DNA of 64,000 nucleotides from Welwitschia mirabilis (GCA_051453625.1 JBOZIK010000001.1:294452353-294516352), one strand, 5' to 3'. Counted from the first letter of the stretch, positions 35,401 to 48,809 are shown. The notes: generated by a model from the letters alone, not told the origin. Program-made: numbers and translations.

Positions 35401-36399
35401 ATTAATCCTTGAGGTAGCCTTTACTTTTATAGCCTTGCATAGGGTTGTGATTTCCATTGGAATGTATGTGATATGTTCATGTTAATAATAGCCATTAAAA
35501 AGTTTACTTGGGTTGTAGGATTTAGATGTGTAAGCCTTAGCCTTCTTAAGATATGATTTGTTGTTTTGGATGTTAGGTTGACTTTAACCTCATGCTGTAA
35601 AGTTGATTTGGTAATGTGTCCACTAATTAGCAACCCATGTCTTCTAAGAAGCCATTTCTCCTAAGAATGCAGGTAGTGCTGCTGCTCTGGATAGTGATGA
35701 AAGTCCTATTCGATTGTTCGACTTTCCTGAAAGTTAGGCATCTCTAAGTGGTGTGTTATTAAAAGTCCAAGTATTAATCATTGTAAATAATATTTTGAAA
35801 ATTATAAAGAATAGATATAGTTAATGATAATTCAATAATAGACATAGTATTTATAGCCTTGGAATATATTCTTGAATAATGTTTAAGCACCAAATATCTT
35901 AAAATTCAAGCGTAAATACTATCTGTATGGTCCCATATATTGCATGAGAGAAGATAAGGCTCCCATTTTGTATCTTGAATCATCCTTAAATTCACATTCC
36001 ATATTGCTAATAATAACAAACTTATTATTCGAGGAAGAAGTATTGAAATCAAAATTAATTAGTCGTTGACTATTGGGAATTAGCTAAATTTTTATTGAAC
36101 TTGAATCTCTCTACAACTATTATCTTTTATTGTGTTGACACAAACAAATTCCTTTTATGTCTACATTTGAATTAATAAGATGAGAAATTAAGGAAGCATT
36201 ATTAGATGCGCTAAAACAAAAACGTTTTTGGATTTGAGTCACATTTAGAAATGATATAACTTGTAGAAAACACTAAAAATTCTTTCTCCTTACCTTCCTT
36301 TTGAATCCTTTTCCTTTTTTCACATTTCTGTTTTGAAAAATATGTAAAATCTCATCCAAAAACAGCTCTCGTTCTTCTTCTATTTTTTAATTGTATTTC

Positions 36400-36852
36400 N
36401 NNNNNNNNNNNNNNNNNNNNNNNNNNNNNNNNNNNNNNNNNNNNNNNNNNNNNNNNNNNNNNNNNNNNNNNNNNNNNNNNNNNNNNNNNNNNNNNNNNNN
36501 NNNNNNNNNNNNNNNNNNNNNNNNNNNNNNNNNNNNNNNNNNNNNNNNNNNNNNNNNNNNNNNNNNNNNNNNNNNNNNNNNNNNNNNNNNNNNNNNNNNN
36601 NNNNNNNNNNNNNNNNNNNNNNNNNNNNNNNNNNNNNNNNNNNNNNNNNNNNNNNNNNNNNNNNNNNNNNNNNNNNNNNNNNNNNNNNNNNNNNNNNNNN
36701 NNNNNNNNNNNNNNNNNNNNNNNNNNNNNNNNNNNNNNNNNNNNNNNNNNNNNNNNNNNNNNNNNNNNNNNNNNNNNNNNNNNNNNNNNNNNNNNNNNNN
36801 NNNNNNNNNNNNNNNNNNNNNNNNNNNNNNNNNNNNNNNNNNNNNNNNNNNN
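36400..36852. other. Assembly gap (453 N), probably not real sequence
   Basis: The sequence just before the gap (36366-36399) and just after it (36853-36884) is the same with one mismatch, and copy 2 crosses the corresponding point (about 42065-42100) without extra DNA. The true gap is likely zero or negative. Confidence 0.8.
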
Positions 36853-38547
36853 CTCTTTCTTCTTCTATTTTTTAATTGTATTTCACATTTTTAAAATTTT
36901 TATTTTTCATTTTTATTTCTAAAAATGTAGATTTTTGTCGTTTTGGAGAAAAGCATTGTTTTAAAGTTTTGTTCTACTAATAACTCTGAAATGCTTTAAA
37001 ACCTAATACACGATATACTTTTCCTAAAGGGATGCTATATTTTAGGACTTTATATCAGTGGGTTATTTTCTAATGGGATATTCTCCATGTTTTTTTGTTC
37101 AAGCTTTAATATTTTGAATTCTTCACATATAGATATTTTAGGTATAGCATGGCAATTTTCTGTTGTGTTATTCTTACTAAATCCTGACTCTCTGTGTTCT
37201 GTAAATAAGACAAATTAGAGTTAATCTTTACAACTCAATACTTGATTTTATAGGATATTTTATAGTTTGAAGAACATGTAACCATTTTTTCCTAGATTCC
37301 TATTGATTTCTTAATTTCTTGATATAACTATGCACAAGCATAATAAATTCAATTTAGTAATTATATACTAAAAATATAGTTAATTGGACAAAGAAATTAA
37401 CTATGTGAAACATTTTTTAAGTTATATAAAATAAAGTTAAAAAAATTACTAAATTATTTTTTGGTTTGAAAATCTTAACTTAATACTTATTCATCAAGAT
37501 ACCACTCTTCAATAGCTAATACAAGATTATGTTTATGACTTGTATTAAGAAACCAAACTTCTTGATGTGGTGAATCCTACGATTTTGGTCCTAGATATAT
37601 ATTATTGATCCATGGATCACTGCACTATTTTTTTTAAGGTTGCATTACTTGATTTATTTCTACATATTCTTGATGCCAATAGTTAATGATAAATTTCTTT
37701 TATATGAATAATGGAGAATGACAAGAAAAATCATATTGATTATGTGTATCTATTTCCATTATGATTTAATGTGTTAAGTCATTTCTAACAAATGTGTTTG
37801 TAACTAGTTTTTGAGCATTTTAATCATGTTCTTTCCACAATTTTAAGGTCTAAATAGGTCTTTGGATGTTTTTATAACATGTGTAAACTACTCTTTTTCC
37901 CCTTTGTTCATTCAATTTTGAACTATATTTTTGCCTTACAAATATTTTAAACAATTTATGGTAGGTTGATTTATGACATTTGACAAACTTGAAGATGCCA
38001 AAATATTTCTTTCTTTCTTCTCCTTTCATTTGTTATTTCTTCTTCTATCTTCTCATTTCATTTGTTATTTCTTCTCTTAGTTACATGCTAATTTAACATC
38101 TTTAAAATAAGTGTTTCATATGAGTTTGATAGAGTAACTTTCATGCTAGTTAAACCTATCTAACACATCCTAGAATGATATTTTAGTGATAATTCTTATG
38201 TTTAAATGTTAAAGGTTATAGCTTCCATTTTTCATAAACTAAATGTTTATTTTTACAAAACTGTAACATATTTTTACTATGTTTCATTACATATGAGTGC
38301 CTAAGACAACTATAATGTTTTTCTTCCATTATTTTCAATATAAATACCCATGCTAAATAGTCACATTACATTAATTATTCATGTTTTACTTGATGCTCAT
38401 AGAACTTCATTTCAAAACAAGTACAAATTTAATTGTTTCGGCTTATTAGTTTAGACATATAATCGCATGAATATTTACTTTTGAACACTTATATCTTATG
38501 CATGCATGATCAAAGATGTTTAGCAACATAAATGGTCTTGTATATAC

Positions 38548-38727
38548 TGTAAACCCCAACTTTAATTACCCTAATTAACCATAATATTTTTTTTTTATAG
38601 TTATTAACTATCATGCACAACGGAACCNNNNNNNNNNNNNNNNNNNNNNNNNNNNNNNNNNNNNNNNNNNNNNNNNNNNNNNNNNNNNNNNNNNNNNNNN
38701 NNNNNNNNNNNNNNNNNNNNNNNNNNN
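38548..38727 (+). mobile_element. Possible LTR insertion edge plus gap in copy 1
   Basis: Copy 1 and copy 2 agree up to TATACTGT. Copy 1 then continues TGTAAACCCCAACTTTAATT for about 80 bp into a 100-N gap, while copy 2 continues with unrelated family sequence. A TG start with a C-run resembles an LTR terminus, so an insertion is likely. Confidence 0.35.
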
Positions 38728-39019
38728 AGCTTACTCTCATTTGCATTTTCTTGATTTTGTATTAATTTCCATCTTTATGTTCATCTCTTTAATCTTCACC
38801 GTCCTAAGGGATCTTCACTAGTTCTACTGAGGAAACTCTACATCCTCACTCTGTTGACTTTTTAGTATTCATCATACTTGCCCTACTAAATCTGCATTAT
38901 TGAAACCTCCAAATAAATTGCTAAAAACATTTAGATAGTTAAGTTTTCAAATTTTAACTAAATAAATCCTAGTGGAATTAAAGTAATAGACAAGAAAGGA
39001 ATTTTAACAAAAGATTAAT

Positions 39020-39634
39020 NNNNNNNNNNNNNNNNNNNNNNNNNNNNNNNNNNNNNNNNNNNNNNNNNNNNNNNNNNNNNNNNNNNNNNNNNNNNNNNNN
39101 NNNNNNNNNNNNNNNNNNNNNNNNNNNNNNNNNNNNNNNNNNNNNNNNNNNNNNNNNNNNNNNNNNNNNNNNNNNNNNNNNNNNNNNNNNNNNNNNNNNN
39201 NNNNNNNNNNNNNNNNNNNNNNNNNNNNNNNNNNNNNNNNNNNNNNNNNNNNNNNNNNNNNNNNNNNNNNNNNNNNNNNNNNNNNNNNNNNNNNNNNNNN
39301 NNNNNNNNNNNNNNNNNNNNNNNNNNNNNNNNNNNNNNNNNNNNNNNNNNNNNNNNNNNNNNNNNNNNNNNNNNNNNNNNNNNNNNNNNNNNNNNNNNNN
39401 NNNNNNNNNNNNNNNNNNNNNNNNNNNNNNNNNNNNNNNNNNNNNNNNNNNNNNNNNNNNNNNNNNNNNNNNNNNNNNNNNNNNNNNNNNNNNNNNNNNN
39501 NNNNNNNNNNNNNNNNNNNNNNNNNNNNNNNNNNNNNNNNNNNNNNNNNNNNNNNNNNNNNNNNNNNNNNNNNNNNNNNNNNNNNNNNNNNNNNNNNNNN
39601 NNNNNNNNNNNNNNNNNNNNNNNNNNNNNNNNNN
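39020..39634. other. Assembly gap (615 N) in copy 1
   Basis: Corresponds to about 3.37 kb in copy 2 (44715-48085). Either copy 2 has an insertion or the gap size is underestimated. Confidence 0.9.
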
Positions 39635-40359
39635 ATTCAAACATTAAATTAAGAAAATAATGATAAAAATGAAACAAAACAATCAATTAATCATATATTA
39701 AAAGTGATCAAGAACTTCAAAAAGAAAGTAAATCAAGCTTTAAAACTTTACATCTACAAACAAGTAATCAACTAAACAACCAATTGTGACTTGACATCAA
39801 GAATGCAGGAGTTTAAAGGCATAACAATAATTGTTAATTTTTTACTTAAATAAGAATCTAATTTTATCAAATTTTTTATTTTTAATTTTCACATAACTTT
39901 GTTTTCCAAAATGGTATTAGATCTTGTAGTTGAATCTCATACGATAGTCAGAATGAATGTTCTTTCAAAAGACTATGAACTCAACCATAGCATGTATGTG
40001 TTTTGGGTTGCAAGAATGAAGCACTCTTAATGGGTTGAGAATTAACACAAGTTATTTAAAGGAAACTTATTAAAGGGGAAACAAATAATCCCAAACTGGT
40101 TTAAGAAAGGAATTAGGAACTATCAAATTTGACTTTAAGTGTTGAAATAGAATTCTTCCCTCATTAAATGGGAAGACAACTTCACATAAACTATGAATTA
40201 AGCTGAAGGAAATCATCTTTATTAAGAATGAGAATTTGCTCAATAGATTATTGAATGTTTAGTAGTATCTTTTTCAAGTTAAAATCATGCACCTCATAAG
40301 AACAAATCTAAAATCAAACTTATGATTATCATCTCTTTCTCAACTTTCGTGATTAAGAT

Positions 40360-40960
40360 TCAAAGATCCCAAAGAGCATTTAAGAGAGTTTGATGTCAAT
40401 GCTTCAACTATTTTGTAAGTAGGGACGTGGATGACTCAATGAGAATAAAATAGTCCCATTTTCCTTGAAAGAAAATGTTAAGGCTTAGTTGCATTTTCTT
40501 AGAATGTATTCCATTAGATCATGAAGATATGTAAGCATGGAATTCTAAAAGTAGTATTTTTCAATTCGTAAAACCAGTTAGTGGGTGACATAAATTGTTG
40601 ATTTCTTTCAACATGAGAATTGACCATTTCATAAATCCTTTAAATGCTTTAGAGCTTTCTAAGTAGAATAACCTTAATATGGATTTGAGTTTTGGCCTAT
40701 AATGAACATCTAGGAGAGTTTAACAACACAAAATAGGCAATTAATTGAAATGATAGCCAAACCCTTGAGCATTTTAGAATTGACTATGACTGATAGATTA
40801 CTAAGATTCTTAAAAGTTGTGTTTCCAATTAAAGGTGTGTTGTTGTTCACGAATGGTTTACAATGCATAATGAAATGTTCACATGATCCTAGAGGTTTTA
40901 CTCGAGGAAATTATTACAGAAATTCAAAACAATTAAATTACTAAATTTGAAGGAGCACTA
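40360..40960 (+). pseudogene. Ty3/gypsy gag remnant, copy 1
   Basis: With frameshifts, this reads DPKEHLREFDVNAS, FPFSLKENVKA.LHFL, SMEFLK.YF and YGFEFW, followed by the open stretch 40750-40944 (TQNRQLIEMIAKPLSILEL). These match the order of the retrotransposon gag domain of Athila/Tat elements (family F-FSL-DKAK-WL-SLP, W-DL--KFL-KFFP, CPHHG). The copy 2 partner at 48810-49430 keeps the same reading (KPLSILELDMDDGLLTLLN), showing the frame was once coding. Confidence 0.65.
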
Positions 40961-41015
40961 GTGTATGTTATAGCTTTATTGGCATTTTATTAACAATTCT
41001 TCAATGCAATATCTA

Positions 41016-41115
41016 NNNNNNNNNNNNNNNNNNNNNNNNNNNNNNNNNNNNNNNNNNNNNNNNNNNNNNNNNNNNNNNNNNNNNNNNNNNNNNNNNNNNN
41101 NNNNNNNNNNNNNNN
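41016..41115. other. Assembly gap (100 N) at the copy 1/copy 2 junction
   Basis: Default-size gap exactly at the boundary between the two tandem gypsy copies, so the junction itself is unseen. Confidence 0.95.
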
Positions 41116-44100
41116 CGCCTTGAATACTTTTATCGCCTTGAATAGGGTAGTGAATTTCATTGGAATGTAAATGGTATGTTTATGTTAATAATAAATTGTT
41201 ATTAACAAATTTACTTAGGTTGTAGGATTTAGATGTGTAATCCTTAGTCTTCTTAAGATATGATTTGTTGTTTTCAATTACGTTGACTTTAAACTCATGT
41301 TGTAAAGTTAATTTGGTAATGTTTCTACTAACTAGCAACTCATGTCTTCTGCAACCCTATTTTCCTAATAATTCTAGCATCACTAATGGTCTGAATAGTG
41401 ATGCAAGTCTTATTCGGTTGTTTAGCTTTTTTGAAAGTTAGACATCTTTGAGTGATGTGTAATTAAGATTCCAAATATTAGTCCTTTTAAATAATATTTT
41501 AAAAATTATAAAAGCAAGAATTGGTTAATGATATTTCAATAATAGACAAGGTATTTATAGCCTTAGAATATATTATTGAATAATGTTTAAGTGCCAAAAT
41601 CTCAGAATTCAATTGTAGATACTATCTATAAGGTCTCATAATTTGCACAAAAGAAGATAAGGCCCTCATTTTTTTATCTTGAATCATCCTTAAATTCACA
41701 TTACATATTATTAATAACAATAAACTTACTGTTCAAGGAAGAGTCTTGAAATCAAAATTAATTGCCAGTAGATTATTGGAAATTTCCTGAATAAATATCT
41801 TTGCAACTGTTTTTTTTTTATTATGTTGATTCAAACAAAATCCTTTTATGTCTAATTTGAATTAATAAGATGAGAAATTAAAGAAGCATTATTAGATGCG
41901 CCATAGTGAAAACATTTTTGGATTTGAATCACTTTTAGAATAAGAATGACATAAATCTTAGAAAATATGAAAAATTCTTTCCCCTTCACCTTTCTATTAT
42001 AATTTCCCCCTTTTTTTTCAAATTTTTCTATTGAAATACATGTGAAATCTTATCCAAAAACCTATTTCTTTCTTCCTCTATATTTTTTAATTTTCTTTTC
42101 ACATTTGTCAAACTATTATTTTTCAATTCTATTTCTAAAAATGCCTTATTGCCTTCTAAATGTAGATTTTTGTTGTTTTTGTGAAAAGCGTTGTTTTAAA
42201 GTTTTATTCTACAAATAACTCTTGCAATACTTGAAAAACCTCATGTAGGATATACTTTTCTTAAAAGGATTCTATATTTTACGACTTTATATTAATGGGT
42301 TATTTTATAATGGGTTATTCTCCATATTTTTCATTGAATCTTAAATAGCACTACAATTTTATGTTGTGTTATTTCTACTAAATCCTGACTTTCCATGTTT
42401 TGTAAATAGGACAAATTAGAGTTATTCTTTACAAATCAATACTTGATTTTATAGTACATCTTATAGTTTAAAGAATATGTAACCAATTTTCCCTAGATTC
42501 CTATTGATTTCTTAATTGGTTGATCTAATTACACATAAGCATAATAAATCAAATTTAGTGTATTATGCTAATTACTTACTAAAAAATATACTTCATTGAA
42601 CAAACAAACTACCTATGTGAAACATCTTAAGTTATATAAAACAAAGTTAGAAATAATTACTAAATTATTTGTTGGTAAAAATATTGACTTTATACTTATT
42701 TCTTAAGATACCACTCTTCAATAACTAAGAGAGGATCATTCTTGTGACTTGTATTAAGAAATGGAGCTTCTTGATGTTAGAAGGTGAATCCTCAGATTTT
42801 AGCGTAAGATATATAATATTGATTCATGTACCATTGCACCTTTTATTTTTTGTTGCATTTTTACTTGTTTTATTTCTACATATTTTTCTACATGAATAGT
42901 TAATGATAAATTTCTTTTATATGGAAAATGGAGAATGACAAGGGAGATCATATTGATTATGTGTATTTATTTCCATTATTATTAAATGTGTTAAGTCATT
43001 TCTAAGAAATGGATTTGTAACTAATTTTTGATATATTTTAATCATGTTCTTTCCATAATTTTAAGGTCTAATTAGGCCTTTGGACATTTGATAACATGTG
43101 TAAACTCCATGTTTTCCTGTTTGTTCAGTTTTGAACTATATTTTTTCCTTATAAATATTTTAAACAATTTATGGTAGGATCATTTATGACATTTGATGAA
43201 CTTTGAGATGTTAAAATATTTCTTTATTTCTTTCCTTTCATTTGTTCTCTCTTCTTCTAGTTACATGATAATTACATATCTTTCAAACAAATGTTTCATA
43301 TGAGTTTTATAGAATATCTTTCATGCTAGTTAAATCTATTTTATGCATCTAAGAATGATATTTTAGTTATAATTCTTAAGTCAAAATGTTGAATATTACA
43401 TCATCCATTTTTCATAAACTAAAAGTTTATTTTACAGAACTATAATTTATTATGTTTCTTTACACACAAGTTCCTAAGACGACTATAATGTTTTGCTTCC
43501 ATTTTTCAAATATAGATATCCATGATAAATATTTACCTTATATTAATAATTCATATTTTACTTAATGATCATAAAAATTCATTTGAAGACAAGTACAAAG
43601 TCCATTATTTTGGCTTATTAGTTTAGACATATATAATCACATAGATATTTACTTATGAACACTCCTATATCTTATGTATGCATAATCAAAGATGTCAAGC
43701 AACATAAATGGTCTTGTATATACTGTTTTTCATTTAGATGTAACCATAAATATATGTTTGTTCTTTTTTCACTATTTGTGATGTTTCTAATTTGATTTAT
43801 TAATGTATAATGATATATGTTAGATATTATTATTTTTTATTCATTATTTTCATATTATAATGCATGCTCATGTTGTTGCAATAAAAGACCTTTTATCATT
43901 AGTAACTGACACATTTGGTAAGACATCTCAAATTATAAGGTGCACTTAAGTATGCACATTATATAGTTATGTACATAATTTTTAAGAACTATCTAAGAGA
44001 TTTCTATCAAGTGTTCATTTTCTTTTTCATTAATTCAATGTAAGGTCAAAGATAATCTTTTCATGTTAAATGTAGTGTAAAAAAATTAGGTTGTGCAGTA

Positions 44101-44714
44101 TCTAATTAGTGTCATTGATAGGAAACTAAGTTCATAAATTAGGTCTATAATTTATATATAATTATTCCTTGCTAGTTTTGAAAGGGATCAAATATCTGCT
44201 TCCTTAGAAAAGTTTAAGTAATACTAATTGGAATCTGTTGTAAACCTTTTATATGCATATGTTATATACATTATTAGTTGTTTTTTTTTCCATTCTTGTT
44301 TGTACATCTATTATACTTTTATAATAGAATGGTGCACAAATGAATTAGATATAATCATAGATTAAAATAGATTAACATATCATAATCATGTCTTTAACCT
44401 TTTTTGTATTCCCATTTTATTTCCAATATTCCAAAATCATCAGCTTATCATCATTTGCATTATTTTGATTTTGTATTAATTTCCATCTTTATGTTCATCT
44501 CATAAATCTTCTTCATCCTAGGGATCTTAACTAGTATTGTCAAGGAAACATCTACATTCTTATTCTTTTCACTTTTTAGTACCCACCATACTAAATCTAC
44601 ACTAATCTTCAATTAAATTGCTAAAAATCTTTACATATTTTTAAAAGTCTAATTAAATAAAGCATAGCGAGAGTTAAAATAAAAGATAAGGAAGGAATCT
44701 TAACAACAAATTTG

Positions 44715-47700
44715 ATAAATCCTAAGTTTTTAATGAAACAAGGTATTAATAGTCATAATTTTGCATTACTTTTTGAACTATGATACTGCACTTAGAGGTA
44801 TTTTTATACTTTTCAGTTGCGAGGGACCTTAAAAACTCAATGCAATAAAAATGATGCATTATGATCCAATTTGAGGCTATCGATGATGATTGTGATCAGG
44901 AGGTCGAAATCGAGCGTCGAAGTGTAAAGCATGGAGGACTACTTCAATGTATGAGCTTGATAGATGATTTATAGTTCCTTTTCCATCATCATATCTCATC
45001 CACTTTCTAATGTAATGATTACAAATCAATTTGACATTGAATTCATGACATTGGCTGACATCAAAGACTTTCAGGACATCAGTACCTAGAAATTTACATT
45101 CCGGGACCTTTAATTTACATAATTATAGTTATTTTTTTAGTCAAATTTAATGTTTTCATGTGATATAAGTCATAAGGGATAAAATTGAGTCAATATAAAT
45201 TTTGAAAGTTGAGGTGGTTACTTTACCAACTATCTACAATGTTGCAACACCATTTCCATGAGTAAATTAGTGTTACAGAACCACTGGACAGTTTCCACTA
45301 TGTTCACACCTGACATGTGGAAATGTAATGGTTTTGGCAACTCCTTGGCCTAAAACCAATCCAAGTGAACCTATAAAGACACCTCTTAATTGCCAAACTT
45401 AAATCGCAACATTACTAAACCAAATTTGGGCTATTTTAATATGATTCAAGCCATTTTGAAGCATTATAAGGAGATTTTCTACTTTTTCTCTTACATTCCT
45501 TTACTTCCAAGTTGATCTTCTCTCTGTTTCAGCTTTAAAAGCCTTCTACATTATTCATTCACATCTTTTCCTATCACATAAATCCATTGTTAGCCTCTTA
45601 CATCCTTTCACATCTCATTTTCCATCACCTTTGATTCCATTTTCATCCATCCAGAGAGCATTGCAGGAGTAGTGAAGTGCATGTGAACATGCGGTGCAGG
45701 AGGAGGAGAAGGCATCAAATCTTGTAAGCAATTGGATTGAAGACTAATGGAAAGGGTTGTGATTTCATTTGAAACTAATGATTGTTATTTTTCTTATGTT
45801 TTTATAATTTTGATTACTTGATTTATGCATTTTTATCATGCTTTTCTTTCAATTTAGTTACACTTCTTATAGCATATTACATAATTAATACGAATTAGAT
45901 TGTTCTTCTTATAGAATTTTGTAATTTTGCACAGTTGGTCACTCTATGTTAAATAAATCATGTGTTTTGTTCTTCTTCTCTCTTCTTTCTTCCATTCTTC
46001 TCATTTTTCTAGTACATTTTGTCACGATTCCACCTTTATTTCTTAAGCAAATGATAATAAATTGTTATTTTCTCCTTTTCAATAGTAGTAGATTTTGTGA
46101 ATATGTTATTTATATTTATCTGAGTTTAAAATTATCTATTTTTGTATGAATTATTTTCTCTTCTTTCTTCTTTTCTCAAAATCAAAGTAGACTAGTAAAT
46201 TTCAATGCTTGTTTTGACCATAACTCTTTTTCTATAACTCCAACGATTCTGAAATTTTATCAATTGCTTTCTTTAAAGATTTAGAAACTTTCATTCTTAA
46301 TTACTCAGAACCCAAATTTGGCCTCTAGAACCCCTTTTTCGGCCATTTACAATCAAAGTTGTAGTTTTACTTGGAAAAATTTCTGAACTATGAAATCTTA
46401 ATTTTCTTGTTTTTGCATAGTCGAGTTATCTGTGATTATTGATATGTTTTCAGATTTTCAAGATTATGTCATGCAGTAGTTTCCTTAGTAATTTCAAAAT
46501 ATGCAATTTAGTTATTCTCAAGTTGTATAGTTTTCTTAATATCCTTGGTCAAACTAGGATTTATTGTGATTTTTGTAATGTTTCTAGATGAACTCTTTCT
46601 ATTTGTTCTAATTGATTCTGCTTAATCTTGAATGTTCAAATCTAGAAACTTGTTTTAGGAAATATTCTAAGTATTTTGAAGGTTTTGAGAATTTCTAAGT
46701 TCATTTTTCTGAATTTTCTTTTTCTGTTTTCTCTCTCCTTTTTCTTTTTTCTCTTTTTATTGCTCAAAATAACTTAAAATTTACTAAGTGTTAGTTTGAA
46801 TTGATAAACATTCATATGCTGGTTTTTATCAATTATTTGTTTCTTTAGGATCTAATTTATATGTTTTGATGCTTTTATAACTCATTTTATGATAAGTAAA
46901 AAGTTATCTTTCAAGTCGGTTGTATTGCAATTTAGTGAAAGTATTAATAAAGCCAGATGGTTTGCTATGTCGATTTGAAGAATTTAGCTTTTTAGATGTT
47001 ATCTTATGATTAGAGGTCCTTGTACATTTTGTATAGAATAGAATATGAGGTTTGAATTACTTAATTACATATATGTTAAATGTTTCCAAGTAATGAACTT
47101 TTCAAGGAAAATTATTTTTGTATGAAAAATGACTATGGTACATTTAACTACTTAAATTCTCTTGCTTATTCATATGAGTTATAAACGATCTTTATAATCA
47201 TAGTGAATGTTTATGAAAGATTATTTCTTTTTATTTAATTGTATTTCCTTTTTTACATCTTGTGAAGTGACATTTTTACAGATGTGGTCCTTTATGATAA
47301 TTATAGGTTTTGTGTTGTATTTACTTATATGTAACATAAAAGAAATAATTGTTTTATCATGAAAAATGATAGTTTGATAAGATAATATTAATATTTTCAT
47401 ATGAATTCATGTTAAGTGTTCCATCAGTTTGATACTTGTGTGCTTCCACTATATATGTAATTTGACCCAGGAGATTTCTTTATACTTTAATTTGAACTAT
47501 TTATACCTGATTTTATTTCCTTGAGTTGAATTATTATGTTTAGCATGGATTTATTTTTATGAAGTCTTAGAGCATGATCTTTTCATTTTAAAAATTGAGT
47601 TTTTCCTTCATTCAAAACTATACTATACATAATAATAATCATCATCAATATAAATCTTTTTCATAATATCTAAACAATTAGATTGCTAAAGGGGTACATT

Positions 47701-48085
47701 GGGTGAAATGGTAAAATGGTTCCCCATCAACCTGTAGGTCCTTAGTTCGATCCTGACCCATGGCACCTCCCTTTAGATAAGCTATATGCTAAATAAGGGA
47801 CATCCTTAAATCTTATAGGGGTATAAATTTTAGCTTTGACATTACTTGTGCAATTGAAAATCTAAGCTTTATTTACTACATTTCATGGGCCATATATGAC
47901 TAAAATACTAAGGCATATCTTTGTAAGATAAATAGGCATAAACTCTATAAAAAAAAGTTTTTAAAACTTTATAAAAGAGGTTAATTCCATAAGAGTAATT
48001 TGAACAATAGATTTATAAGTAATAAACTTAGTTGATTAATTAAAAAACAATTGAGATATATATTGATGTTGATGTCAAACATAAA
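44715..48085 (+). mobile_element. Extra block of copy 2, with LTR-like promoter
   Basis: Noncoding. It includes a slightly GC-richer stretch at 44870-45060, a TATA box near 45371 and a pyrimidine-rich stretch 45470-45640, then very AT-rich DNA to 47.6 kb and a SINE-like unit at 47692. The open stretch 45946-46149 is low-complexity. Whether this is inserted in copy 2 or missing from copy 1 is unresolved. Confidence 0.35.
47692..47900 (+). mobile_element. tRNA-derived SINE-like element
   Basis: A tRNA-related head starts near 47692. The internal RNA polymerase III promoter is intact by consensus: A box TGGTAAAATGG (47710-47720, fits TRGYNNANNNG) and B box GTTCGATCC (47746-47754, fits GWTCRANNC), 36 bases apart from start to start. 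An anticodon-stem-like GGTT-7 nt-AACC (47719-47733) and a partial T-stem (4 of 5 pairs) remain. The acceptor ends pair only partly and the loop lacks the universal T33, so it is a SINE head or tRNA pseudogene, not a functional tRNA. The 3' end is arbitrary. Confidence 0.55.
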
Positions 48086-48809
48086 GTAATCATTTTAACA
48101 TTAAATTGAGAAAATAATGATAAAAAAGAAACAAAACAATCAATTAATCATATATTAAAGTTGATCAAAAACGTCAAAAAGAAAGCAAATCAAGCTTAGA
48201 AATTTTACATCCATGAACAGTTGATCAGTTAAACAACTAATTGTGACCTGATAGCAAAAATGCAAGAGTTTTAAAGGCACAACAATAATTGTTAATCTTT
48301 ACTTAAGTAAGAATATAGTTTTATTAAATTTTTAATTTTTAATTTTTAATTTTTCACATAACCTTGTTTCCAAAGTGGTATGACATCTTGTAGTTAAATC
48401 TCATGCAAGAGTCAGAATGAATGTTCTTTCAAAAGAATATGAGCTCAGCCATAGCAACTATGTGTTCTAAATTGTAAGAATTAACTCGCTCTTAATAGGT
48501 TTAGAATTAACACAAGTTGTTTAAAGGAAATTTATTAAAGAGGAAACAATAATCCCAAACTAGTTGAAGAAGGGAATTAGAAGCTATCAAGTTTGATTTT
48601 AAGTGTTGACATAGAAATTCTTCTTGCATTAAAGGGAATGAAAACTTCACATAAACTATGGATTAGGTTGAAGGGATTCTTCTTTATTAAGAATTAGAAT
48701 TTGATCAATAGATTATTAAAATCTTTAGTATTCTCTTTCTCAATTTTCAAATCATCCACCTCAAAGAACAAATCTAAAATCATGCTTTTGAGTATCATCT
48801 CTTTCTCAA

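Larger units (their letters stand above)
35401..41015 (+). mobile_element. Ty3/gypsy LTR-leader-gag, copy 1 (+)
   Basis: Homologous, in the same order and orientation, to 41116-49460. Matching landmarks: 35410/41122 (GCCTT..ATAGGG), 35513/41213 (GGGTTGTAGGATTTAGATGTGTAA), 38540/43715 (GGTCTTGTATATACTGT), 38750/44470 (TTGATTTTGTATTAATTTCCATC), 39640/48095 and the gag remnant 40360/48810. Noncoding up to about 40 kb, it probably represents a long LTR plus leader. Gaps at 36400-36852, 38628-38727 and 39020-39634 interrupt it, and the copy ends at the 41016-41115 gap, so pol is not seen. Confidence 0.75.

Noticed and set aside
40750-40944. Independent small gene (64 codons)
   Set aside because: Its context (upstream gag motifs) and its homologue in copy 2 show it is the end of a retroelement gag remnant.
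45946-46149. 67-codon hydrophobic ORF on +
   Set aside because: Low-complexity, T-rich sequence in an LTR-like region, with no motif.
47692-47769. Functional tRNA gene
   Set aside because: A and B boxes are good, but acceptor pairing is partial, the T-stem has a mismatch and the anticodon loop lacks T33. SINE head or pseudogene is the better reading.
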